Assembly (NCBI GenBank): GCA_029851415.1
Contig: CM056743.1
Location: 123,038,305 to 123,102,304, forward strand
Length of the DNA stretch: 64,000 nt
Reading direction: 5' to 3'
Source of the DNA: Eretmocerus hayati
Lineage: Eukaryota > Arthropoda > Insecta > Hymenoptera > Aphelinidae
Shown here: in pieces, positions 24,080 to 34,455 of the stretch
How positions within the stretch are numbered: the first letter of the stretch is position 1
Layout of the letters: each line of letters starts with the position of its first letter
The notes under the pieces: generated by a model
The model's input: only the letters and a program-made list of their open reading frames with translations
Database searches by the model: none
What the model was told of the DNA's origin: nothing
Program-made: the position numbers and the translations under genes

Positions 24080-27000
24080 TAGTGTATATTTACCGCGATA
24101 TTGGTATACATTTGAACTTTCAAAACTTTTTATCATTGTTCACTGCGTGTATGTTCATTTGATATTCTCAATCTTTCATTATTTCTTTTCTTCTGTGAAT
24201 TTTATTAGCTCTATCACAATACATATATCTAGATCATGAATCTCATGAAAGAAACAGCGAAGATTATATATCGCGATGAATTATGTTTAAGTAACTAACG
24301 CAATAGGAACAAGAAAATGTTATAAAGAATAATATTAATGAGAAACATTTGTGCAAATTTTCATTTCTTCAGAATCCTTATACATGATAGATGCAACGAG
24401 ATTTACGAAGATGGAACATTAATATCGCCGTTGCCGATCATAGAAAATGATTCCGGAAAAATGAATGAGTTCTACAAGTTTTATATAACATTGTTAAGAA
24501 TCCCCAATAAGAATGATAAAAGATTCCCCCCTTTTCCATCCTATCACCTTATCTCATTGTTATTATATTTCATCAAAGTATGCAATTCATTATATTAAAT
24601 GATTAAGATCAAGAAGCAAGCAGATAAGATTAGGAACAATCTCAGCAAGTATGGAGACACAACGTTAGTGAAAATTTAATTACCACCCCGGTATCCTTGT
24701 AATCGTTCCAGTTGAGAAGAAAAAAACAGAATTTCTCGCGATGACGGAAGAATCCTTCCTGTATCCCATGAATCTTCTCGACGCCCCATCGATTAGTATA
24801 TAAACATGCTTTTTTTCACATGACAGTTTAATCAATATTGTCTCCACAAAGCATTTCTAATTCTTTTTACTAATCTTAATGTGTAATATTACCCATAATG
24901 TTGATCGGTCAAGTAATATTTTCTCATATTTTTTCCGAAACAATGTATTCCTCAACATAACATTACAGAAACTCGACACTCAGCAACTACAATCCTTATA
25001 TTTTTTGAAATACTACGTTAACAACATCACACACTGACACTACTTCTCAAGATTAAACTGTTAGATTCCTCTGATCTGGACATCATCCTTTGGCCTGTTT
25101 AGGATAACCAATACGAATGAGGTTCATTTGACCATGAGTCTTTCAGTCACTGTGACGTGAAGTTACACCTACACATAATACAGTTCTCAATACTCATATA
25201 CTATCATCATGATACACTCATCAACATTTGATGAGGATTTAAGAATTTATCTATCATGATCATTCCAGTTTTCATCTCAAATTCAATATGCACATTAAGA
25301 AAAGTGAAGAAATGTGAAAAATATTAGAAATTCTTTGGAAAAGCTTCAACAATCAGTATATAAATATCTTTTCATTTCTCTTCATCAAAATATTCAAAAT
25401 GAATATCTCTATCTCATAAATATATGATATATGTAGTAGGACGTAAGTATATATATACATGGAAATTATGTGGATTTCTGAATGTGTAACAAGGTATAAT
25501 GAAAAATGTTTTTGGTTGAGAACATCATCTCAACCAGTCTCCGTGTATCAATTTACTCCCTTTAACGTAAGTTTCTAATACCGTTTATTGTCATTCGTCT
25601 CTCATACAACAATTTCAACATTTTCATTCATCCAACGTTAATATAATGGACTAAGTAAATTATATCAAAAGTTTTGAAATTCTAATATCATAATAATATA
25701 ATCAACTTCTCAGAACACTTATTTTTTTGATGATTTGAATATAATTCTCATATTTATCACCATCCTCATATTTTTGAATGATCCAAAACACCACATGAAT
25801 AACATTGCACACTGACACTACTTCTCATGATCAAACTGTAAGATTCCTCTGGTCTGAACATCGTCCCTTGGCCCATTTAGGATAACCAATACGAATAAGG
25901 TTTATTCGATTATGAGTCTTTCAGTCACTGTGACGTGAAGTTACACCTACACATAATACATTTCTTAATACTCATATACTATCATCATGATACACTCATC
26001 AACGAATAACGAGGATTAAAAAATTCAAAAATTCACCATCATAATCAGTTCAGTTTTCATCTCAAATTTAATTTGCACTCTGAGAAACAATGAAGAAATA
26101 ACAAAAGTATGAGAGATCCTTTGAAAAAACTTTAATATGATTAATTTACAATACAAAATTAATATATCTATCTTATGAATATATAATAATTGTAGAAGGT
26201 CATAAGTATATATATGAAAATTATGTCGAATTTCAAATGTTTTGGAAGGTATAATAGAAAATTATCACATTTATCTAATGTTGTGATGATAGAACAAATA
26301 GATTATTTCATAAGTTCTGAAATTCTGATATCAAATGATATATTCAACTCCTTAAAATATTTTGAATATGATTCAAGTATCACTATATTCATAAAAAACA
26401 TGTGAGATCCTAACATATGTTGGAAAATATGATTTGGTTCGGTCCATCATCCTCGCCAGTTTCCTTGTGTCAATTGACTTTCTTTAACATAAGGTTTCAT
26501 TCAAGTTTTCCAACTGTCAATTCTTATATAACAATTAGAACAATCATCTTTGAGATAATGAAACAAGTGAGTTATTTCAAAAGTTCTAAAATCATTATAT
26601 CACAATAATATATTCAAATCCTCAAAATATTTTGAATAGATTCTAAGATGTTGCAAAATGGACAAATACACGACACCTTTACAACATCATACTTGACATA
26701 GAAGATGACGTTGCGGTGACTTGCTTAGGCCATGGCTCAAGAGTGACTCACTCCGCTGAGAGCGACCGACGCAAATAAATCCAATACTGATTCTTCAACA
26801 ACTCACACTCTACATTATTAACTATTATACACAAAATTATCATGCACATTCGCCACAAATACAACATTTACATGCAATACGGATGAAAACGTTGCGGTGA
26901 CCTGCTTAGGCCGTGGTTCAAGAGTGACTCACTCCGCTGAGTGCGACCAACGCAAAAAATCCAATACAATATCATCGACACACCATAAACAACACGATAA

Positions 27001-27940
27001 TATGATTAATTTTGTAGATTTTTCGTACATCATGTTTAATATATGAGATGATTATTTGGTCTCATCGATCGTCTACCGTCCATCAAGATCGATGAGACCA
27101 AATAATCATCTCATATAACAATACGATAATACATTCAAATAACCCTCCACAATATTCAAAATTTACAAGAATATCAAAAAACCTGGTTTGCAACATCTAA
27201 AGTCTTAGTCAAATTCGATAGAACTATTCCAAATCTTCATCTGAAATTATACATTTATATATTCACTGTTTCACTAGGAATAATAATTCGTAGAGTGAGC
27301 GCAAATCATCAAATATAATTCAATTATTAATTTTGATACGTCATATGAAAATTTTCAATGAGACATATTCCAACATATGTTGATCTCCAGTCTCGAATCA
27401 CTTGTTAGAAAATTTCAACTGATCACCATCATCTAGCTCCATAGAAAGATAACTATAGAACTAATCTCACTGACTCTCAATATCCTAAGAACAACTTATA
27501 ATTTCCCCGATAACGAATACAAAAACTTGAAACTTATACACCTTCATCCTGATGAATTTCACATTGAACAACATTCTACACTGACACAACTTCTCAAGAT
27601 CAAACCGTTCGATTTCCTCTGATCTGAACATCGTCCCTTGGCCCGTGAAGGTAACCAATACGTGTCAGGTTCATCTGATCATGTTTATCTCGGTCCCTGT
27701 GACGTGAAGTTACAACTACTCAAAATACACTTCTCAACACTCATACCACTACTTTTATGATAATATATATACTCAACATTATATACCAGGAGGGATAAAT
27801 CATTTTCAATAGTGTTTTATTTTCAATTTCGAATATATATTCTATATTACTCAAAAAGACGAATATCCTCAGAATTCTTCCGGAGTTATATGATGGTGAT
27901 ACAGTGATAAACACGTAAAACGAGTGTATGTATCATGGGC
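24080..27940. repeat. AT-rich block with long degenerate tandem repeats and conserved islands
   Basis: Sharply more AT-rich than the flanks, and non-coding. A conserved island of about 180-200 bp (ACTGACACTACTTCTCA, GATTCCTCTG, CTTTGGCC, AACCAATACG, then CACTGTGACGTGAAGTTACA) occurs at about 25030-25225, 25808-26005 and 27570-27765. The first two are about 775 bp apart, and AT-rich sequence between them also repeats (GTAAGTATATATA near 25445 and 26205). A second island type (ACGTTGCGGTGAC, GCTTAGGCC, CAAGAGTGACTCACTCCGCT) occurs at about 26703-26775 and 26888-26957. The block may be a satellite, a mobile or viral insertion, or a non-coding RNA locus; nothing decides. Confidence 0.75.
27040..27117. 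repeat. perfect 31-bp-stem hairpin, 16-nt loop
   Basis: TATATGAGATGATTATTTGG, continuing to GATCGATC at 27070, pairs without mismatch with 27087-27117. It is the cleanest secondary structure in the AT-rich block, where the other repeats are diverged. Confidence 0.95.
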
Positions 27941-28450
27941 TGCCTCATATAAAAGAATTCACGAACAAAAGAAACAAAAATAGACGCACATACACACAAA
28001 CACATATCTATATCCTCGAGCCGGTGTCCACACACTCACAACACATGTTCAAACACACACAAACACATACATAAAACATCGAATCTATATCCTCGAGCCG
28101 GTTCCCACACGCAGTAAAGACGTCAATATATACGATACATGTTGGTGCGGTAAGGAGGATACATACTGTATCTCTTGTACCGAGATGCCTCACAAATGAG
28201 GATTCTACTTACACTCACAAACACACGACACAAAAATAGACACACACACACACACACACACGAACACAAATCCATATCCTCGAGCCGGTGACAAGACGCC
28301 GTAAAATACGGATATATTCATTATATTCGTCTAGTAAGTGTACGTCCACTAGACTGCCTCACAAAAGAGGATTCTACCCACATTATCACAAACATAAGAC
28401 ACAAAAATAGACACACACACACACATACACACACACACACCGACCTACCG
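27941..28450. repeat. CCTCGAGCCGG satellite with embedded CA runs
   Basis: Three successive units start with TGCCTCA at 27941, 28184 and 28353. They run through ACAAAAATAGACACACAC into a (CA)n stretch. Units one and two also carry TATCCTCGAGCCGGT (28010, 28088, 28275). Unit lengths differ (about 243 and 169 bp) because of CA and internal differences. Confidence 0.8.
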
Positions 28451-28669
28451 ACCCATACACCTATCCACCAGCCCATCAGTAAATATATTACAAACAATCT
28501 CAACAAATCTAGGGACATTCACACTCGCCTCGGGACATTTGTCTCGTCAAGTTGGCAGCCCTGATTTGATTTTTGTTGGCAAGCCTTGTATAGAAATTCC
28601 GTACGGATAAAAGGCGCCTTGTCGGTTAATATTGTTAATACAATACAATTCTCGATTCACTGTAATGTC

Positions 28670-29626
28670 CCGTATGTGGGCCACCTATGCGCCGAATGTG
28701 GGCCACCCTCTATAGCTCTATGGAGAGTGGCCCACATTCGTGGAAAGGGTGGCCCACATGCGGGGCATATAATCTTATAGGAGGTGGCCCTCATTCAGGG
28801 CAAGGGTGGCCCATATTCGGGGCATATGGTCTTATAGAAGGTGGCCCACATTCGAGGCAAGGGTGGCCCACATTCGGGACAAGGGTGGCCCACATTCGGG
28901 GCATACAGTGTTATAGAAGGTGGCCCACATTCGGGACAAGGGTGGTATACATTCGGGGCATATAGTGTTATAGAAGGTGGCCCACATTTGAGGCATATAG
29001 TATCATAGAAGATGGCCCACATTCGGGACAAGGGTGGCCCACATTCGGGGCATGTAGTATCATAGAAGGTGGCCCATATTCGGGGCATGTTGTGATATGG
29101 AGGATGACCCATATTCGGTGCATATAGTGTTATAGAAGGTGGCCCACATTTGAGGCATATAGTACCATAGAAGGTGGCCCACATTCGGGACAAGGGTGGC
29201 CCACATTCGGGGCATGTAGTATCATAAAAGGTGTCCCATATTCGGGGCATGTTGTAATATGGAGGATGACCCACATTCGGGGCATATAGTGTTATAGAAG
29301 GTGGCCCACATTCGGGACAAGGGTGGCCCACATTCGGGGCATATAGTATCATAAAAGGTGGCCCATATTCGGGGCATGTTGTAATATGGAGGATGGCCCA
29401 CATTCGGGCCAAAGGTGGCCCACATTCAGGGCAAATAGTGTCATAAGAGGTGGCCCACACTAGGGGCATGTAAGTTTTATAGAGAGTGGCCCACATTCGA
29501 GGCAAGGGTGGCCCACATTCCGGGCGAGGGTGGCCCATACTAGGGGCATGTGAGTGTTATGGAGGGTGGCCCACATTCGGGTCATATAGTGTTGTAGAAG
29601 TTGGCCCACATTTGGGACAAGGGTGA
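28670..29626. repeat. GGTGGCCCACATTCGG minisatellite
   Basis: Built of two unit types: about 35 bp (TGGCCCACATTCGGGGCATA and then TAGTGTTATAGAAGG) and about 22 bp (TGGCCCACATTCGGGACAAG plus GG). They alternate for nearly 1 kb. The array gives open frames on both strands, including 247 codons on the minus strand rich in CPECGPP words. That is expected from a stop-free repeat and is not called as a gene. The right end is cut by an LTR. Confidence 0.92.
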
Positions 29627-30117
29627 TGTACACGACAATTAGATTGTTAGAGTCGTAATTGAGTCAATTAGGTTTATTCAACAAAATTGGACTGGTTAAG
29701 ATTCAAGTACAACAAATGTAATCAAATTCCTAGTTTAAGAAAATGATAGGTTATTGACTCGTTCAATGAATAGACAAAAGTGAGCCAGCAAGGATCGCTT
29801 GCCTGATTCGCCACCTTCAACTCGTTGGTCCCGGAAAAATAATTGAAAGGTGGCAAACTGTTCGAAACCGACCTCTGTGGCTAACGCCCACGGACGAACT
29901 TAAGCTCGCCCGCTGCGTGGTCCCTCTTGTGACTTGTATGTCAGAAACGAGGGATGTATGCCCCCGGTGACCCCCTCGGAATCACCGTGACACGACCTAC
30001 ACCATGGTCTTTACCATGTCGCGAGATCTGTCGAACAGTAAGATAATAGATTCATTCATTCCAAATTTAACGGAACGGGTCAGGCTCGCGTTACAAGTTT
30101 ATAACATGTCTGTAACA
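29627..30117 (-). mobile_element. 491-bp LTR (3' LTR of an LTR retrotransposon)
   Basis: Read on the minus strand it begins TGTTACAGACATGTTATAAA and ends GTGTACA, the usual TG...CA borders. It has AATAAA about 55 bases before the end. Immediately upstream on the minus strand (30118-30130) is GGTGGGGAGGAA, a purine-rich primer of the kind that precedes a 3' LTR. The element entered the GGTGGCCCAC minisatellite. Inner sequence beyond about 30250 is not recognisable, and no second LTR was found. Confidence 0.8.
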
Positions 30118-30251
30118 TTCCTCCCCACCACATCAAATCGGCTACACATCATTTTCGGATTCCGCAATCTTAACTGATTTTCTACTTGCCCTACGTAAAA
30201 TTCCAGTAGCAGTAGCTTTTGTAAGATTTAATGAAATGTGGTGCAACTATA
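30118..30251 (-). pseudogene. LTR-element internal tail and polypurine tract
   Basis: Upstream of the purine tract a minus-strand frame ends with SRKSVKIAESENDV and a TAG about 20 bases before the tract. That is where the last protein of an LTR element would end. Only about 30 codons are open, so family cannot be assigned. Confidence 0.45.
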
Positions 30252-30851
30252 CGGCACTAACCGCACGTGCAAGATTCAACAGCAGTGACTCAGAAGCGCT
30301 AGTCTAGAGCCTTCAAGAATGTTTGAACACTAGCGCACTGGCGCATGAATGCGCAGAAACAAAAGCGCCAACGTGCATTTTACCTTGGTGTGGGGACGAG
30401 TATAAGAACGGCGTAGAAGTGCCGACCCAGACTTCTGGTCTAACAGTTGACCGCGGACTCTCACCGCGTACATTGAGCTCCTAAAATCACAGTCGACCAC
30501 GTCAACTCGTACCGAAGACTCCGCGATTAGCAGCATTCCAAGACGAGTAGTCTCAGCACTTGGTATTATAACTTACTTTTGAAAAATCAATACTGCACTC
30601 ATCATTCTAGGTTCATCATTCAGAGAATACCTTGCACCCGAATTTACTGGCGATGGCTTGGTAAGAACAAAATAGAACCCGCATTGCATGTAGCTGTGGA
30701 ACTGTGGTCCAGAACAGGTGGTTGTAGAGAGAATACGCTGAGACGTACCGTGGAGAGGTGCCGAACAGCCAAGCACTGGCACTGGCACTGGCACTGGCTG
30801 GCCAGTACCTCCAAACAATTACGGGCTGGAATCCGCATCGATACGGCTATC
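30252..30851. other. unassigned, TATA-like site near 30404
   Basis: GAGTATAAGAACGG is followed about 30 bases on by candidate initiator sequence, within a fairly GC-rich stretch. It could be a promoter of a lost element or exon. A short GCACTGGCACTGGCACTGG repeat lies at 30773-30796. No gene recognised. Confidence 0.3.
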
Positions 30852-31066
30852 TAAGGGCCTCGACAAGAAGTTTCCGCGCTGTACGCAGTCCGCGGTGGCC
30901 GTGAAAAAATACATGGGAAGTAATGGGAAGAGTGGGGGTAGGTCTGCCCGCGGCTTGCTCCAATGTCCGCGCATGCGCGCTCCACTCCCATTGCTTATTC
31001 CCATGTATTTTTTTCGCGGCCACCGCGGACTGCGGACAGCGCGCAAACTTCTTGTTGAGGCGCTAA
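30852..31066. mobile_element. 215-bp foldback MITE
   Basis: TAAGGGCCTCGACAAGAAGT at the left and CTTCTTGTTGAGGCGCTAA at the right are inverted. Arms of about 85 bp share GCAGTCCGCGGTGGCCG and AATACATGGGA. The centre contains GCGCATGCGC. Confidence 0.85.
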
Positions 31067-31147
31067 ACCGGATCAACCCTCTCTTCCTCACGCTCTAGAT
31101 CAAGCGGCTCTCTCCTCGGGACTCGCAGGCCCCGTTCTCTCTCCTTC

Positions 31148-31357
31148 GTAGAGACCCTCCAGGTAGTGATCTGCGAACGGCCGGGAGGGGCACGTATGAG
31201 GAACGCGATCGTGAAACGTATATTCCTCGTTCCCATACACATATAGCGGGTGCCCCGTGTATTTTGAATGGGATTTGCAGAACCGATGGACTTTGCAGAA
31301 CCGAGTTCCAAAAACCTCTAAACTGCTTCCGCAGATCACTACCTGGAGGGTCTCTAC
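31148..31357. mobile_element. 210-bp element with identical 28-bp inverted ends
   Basis: GTAGAGACCCTCCAGGTAGT continuing to CTGCG (31148-31175) is exactly complementary to 31330-31357. The inner 150 bp is not inverted. The perfect ends suggest recent activity. It lies just 3' of a LINE tail. Confidence 0.85.
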
Positions 31358-31402
31358 TCCTTTGGTCTTCCTCCCTCTCTTCTTTCTTCTCTCTTCGGTG
31401 CA

Positions 31403-31949
31403 TCATGTTCCTCCTGGAACCATTTGGACTTCTTCTGTTGCGAAGAAAGTATGGACAAGTTTCTCAGGTATTAGTTGAGTTCGCAGTAGGGAGGGTAGAG
31501 AGAAGGAGAGTAAACTCTGGCTCCGTTGCATGTACGGGAAAGTTGATTTGCGAAATACAGGGTCAGTTCGAAAACCCACCACCAGAGGCTCTCCGTGCAT
31601 CCAACTCTAGATCAAGCCACGTTTGAAATCCCATGCACCAGCATATATATAGTATTTACAGTACCGCCCACTACGCACACACCTTTACTTGCCACATGTC
31701 TGTGTACACCTAGAGTAGAGCTCACCAGCGCCTTCTTCCAGAAAACACGTCGTTACTAGTTCCCGAAAGAAAATACGTTTTCGAGCCGAGTTTACTCTCC
31801 TTCTCTCTACCCTCCCTAGTTCGCAGCTTCTCATACAGCTCACTCCGTTCTCTTTGGGTGTCACTACAACTGCACTGAGCGTGTTCAGCATCGTCCCAGC
31901 TATCGCCACACGACTGGCATGCTGGGGACGTCCTCCTCTTGAAGTTCAT
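31403..31949 (-). pseudogene. LINE ORF2 C-terminus with zinc knuckle, interrupted by a MITE
   Basis: From 31949 the minus frame gives a Cys-x2-Cys...His...Cys knuckle (CQSCGDSWDDAEHAQCSC) followed by an RERSELYEKL run. This is the usual C-terminal knuckle of R1/I/jockey-type LINE ORF2 proteins. The frame is broken at 31818 by a 332-bp inverted-repeat element and resumes, in the frame expected if that element and one copy of its 8-bp duplication are removed, at about 31484. It then runs through LIPEKLVHTFFATEEVQMVP to a stop at 31403. Nothing of the RT core remains upstream, so this is a 5'-truncated copy. Confidence 0.7.
31487..31818. mobile_element. 332-bp hAT-like MITE with perfect 8-bp target duplication
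   Basis: TAGGGAGGGTAGAGAGAAGG and its exact complement form ends of about 30 bp. GTTCGCAG is present on both sides (31479-31486 and 31819-31826). TAGGG-type ends plus an 8-bp duplication are the hAT signature. The inner part has no transposase. Confidence 0.9.
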
Positions 31950-31979
31950 GATCTATCTACTGGAGAAACAAACTTCCCT

Positions 31980-32400
31980 CTGACTTTGTAAGCAAATTCC
32001 AATGGCTGAAATCTTCAAATTGAAAATAAGCACTTAAAACTGCCCTGAATTGCAATTTTCTGTTAGGTTTACGCTCGGGATTCCCCAAAAATGCACCTAC
32101 TTTCGAAGTTTTTGATCACGTAGCTAGCATTTAGAGCCGACATTTTTTGAGAATTATCCAAACGAATCGATCAGTAAGTCACTCATTGCTTTTCCTTGTG
32201 ATGTATCAACCTGTGATGCAAATTTCAAGAAGTACGTGTAATCCAATTTTCGTCGAAGAAACAGCCGAAATGATGAAGCTGCATTCGAACCTGCTTCGAA
32301 TTGGAGTTTTCTAAAAGGTACACATTTCGGAATTTTCAAAATTCTCTTCCTCTCCGAGAATTTTGATCGCAAAGCTAGACACTAAATTCCACAGTTTCCT
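31980..32400. repeat. diverged tandem duplication
   Basis: CAATTTTCTGTTAGGT...TTTTTGATCACGTAGCTAGCA near 32052-32130 corresponds, in the same orientation, to GAGTTTTCTAAAAGGT...TTTTGATCGCAAAGCTAGACA near 32312-32382. Similarity is partial. Confidence 0.4.
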
Positions 32401-32769
32401 ACGCATTTCTCGAACGTCTCCCCGAACCCTTGCTGTATGCTCGGGGCATTCCATAACGCGTAACGATACAGAACCAATACAAATCTCTTCTCGGTAATGA
32501 AGCGGTTATTCTCGGAATCCCATGCGTGTTTGTATAATCGTGATCGCAAAAGCGCAGATCGTATCATAGGTTAGACACCAAAACAATAACAGGAGCGCGT
32601 GGTATTAACCTGAACAATAACATTGCTGAATGGGTGGTGCAACTAATCTCTTCGAAACTTGCGTAGCAAATTCAAAATGAACCACTTTCAATCATTTCTG
32701 CTGGAATATTGAATGATGAAAAAATCGTCGGACTAGTCATTCTATACGCCAAATTCAACAAGATAAACG

Positions 32770-32955
32770 ATGACATATCGCTAAGTTTTTTTTTAATATT
32801 TTGAAGAAAATTTTCTCGTCGACTAAGGATATGAATTCAAATTCCAAATTTGACCTTATTATCTGAGAGATTCTTCATCCAAATTTGTATCGCGAACAGA
32901 AAAAAATCGTCGGGGGGTGGCCACCCTATCGTGGTTATACGACATGTCGTATAGC
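32770..32955 (-). repeat. interspersed repeat, copy B
   Basis: Reverse-complement copy of the sequence at 20110-20300. Both have the CCACGATAGGGTGGCCA block with a poly-C run beside it. Here the block is followed by an ACGACATGTCGT palindrome. Confidence 0.75.
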
Positions 32956-34380
32956 GAAATCACATCTGAAGTAGTAATTGATTTTATGATTTCGAAAGTG
33001 ATACATTTCAACTTCCGCAGGCAGGGTGATTTCCGCTTTATCGGGAGGTCTTTAACTCTCACCTTCGGCGCAGTCCAAAAATAGTAATTCAAAATAGTAT
33101 AACAAGTCCGCCCGCCCTTGTATGGGAAAGTTCTGTTACATTTTGAAAGTGCGATTGAAAGATCAATCGTGAATGACCTTCGCTTTTCAAGAATAGCACG
33201 TTCCTGTCAAGCCCGAGCGAGAGCCCGAGCATTGAGCGTACGAGCAGTGCTTCATCCTCTAAGGAAGAAACACTCGGAAAAACGACTGGAGGATAAAACG
33301 TGCACCCCGTGCATTTGAGAACGTGCACCTCGTGCGAACTCCTAAACGTGTGTCTTGCATTGTTAGATCTTTTTTATACTACGTCATACGAACGATTGGC
33401 ATTGGCAGTTGTGTACGTCTGCGCGAGGCCATAATATCAATTCCAGCTATCGTTTCCTTATGAAATATTACGCGTTTACATTTCTATCGAACATTTCCGC
33501 GTGCGGTAATGTTTACTGTATACCCTGCAAATTGACAGAACGTGAATACTCTCATCAAAATTTCGGTATTGTATTGATGCTCGTAGTTCAACAACAATTT
33601 TTCGAAAATATGATCTCAGTACGGATGTCACCAAAAAAGTCTAACAGCTTTTGCTTTTTGGGTGACTTTTCCACAAATCAGTGAACGGATGGCAGAAAAA
33701 TTGGAAACTCAGGAATACTTTTTACTAAACGACTTATTCATTCCAAACATACATAACACTACATCCAAGGCGAAATCAATAATAACATGAAAAAACCAAT
33801 CCTGAACTCAAATGTACCAACAAAACTGCCGGTTCCTCTATTTGGAACAAAAACTGAAACTTGAGGTTACTCTTATTTTCAAGGAAACCATCACTACATG
33901 CACCATCAGCATGCATCCAACAAGTAACCCTATTTGCTCCTTGAGCTGGGCAATATCTTTTACAAATCGGACTCGGAGAGTGAACCGATTTTTGAATAGT
34001 ATGTCCACGAGGAAATTAACTTCCGTGCCACGGCCTGTATGTCGTGTTGTGAGTCGAGCTCATTTTTCTCTAGTTCGAGGCAAAATCACGCTGTCCTGCA
34101 TCGATGATAAAAACGTTGGTTGAGAAACACATACATATTTTGATTTCTCATAATATTTACATTAGCTTCATTAAATTTTCAAGTCCTCGCATACATGGTA
34201 CTTTCTAAGAGTAAAGACGTGTAAAAGATTCATAATTTTCTTGGATCAATGCTGAAAAGCGATTGAACTTCAACGAGATTAGATTCGACAGTAGCTCAAT
34301 AACCATATATCCTAACGTTTTCACAAGTCTCATCCTAAATTCTACGATCTATAACTATCAACAATCATGGGCACTTATAT
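32956..34380. other. intergenic, no gene seen
   Basis: Short frames without motifs. GAGCGAGAGCCCGAGCATTGAGC near 33220 is locally GC-rich. Confidence 0.4.
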
Positions 34381-34389
34381 TTTAGTCGA

Positions 34390-34455
34390 TTCTGGCTATA
34401 ACGAGCTTCAAGGGACCGAAAAAAGGTGATCGTTATAACCGGACTTCGTTATAAA
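34390..34455. repeat. pogo-like terminal sequence
   Basis: GGCTATAACGAGCTTC and CGTTATAACCGGACTTCG resemble the GGTTATAACG-type ends of pogo/Tigger-like MITEs also seen near 36.6 and 38.5 kb. Confidence 0.5.

Noticed and set aside
24080..27940. Nuclear copy of mitochondrial DNA
   Set aside because: High AT only; no mitochondrial protein, rRNA or tRNA gene could be recognised.
24080..28450. Integrated polydnavirus or other viral segment
   Set aside because: AT richness and lack of genes are compatible, but no viral gene, junction motif or intron-bearing virulence frame was seen.
28795..29538. 247-codon frame with CPECGPP repeats as a protein gene
   Set aside because: The frame is a consequence of the stop-free minisatellite; another frame is open on the other strand and unit lengths vary.
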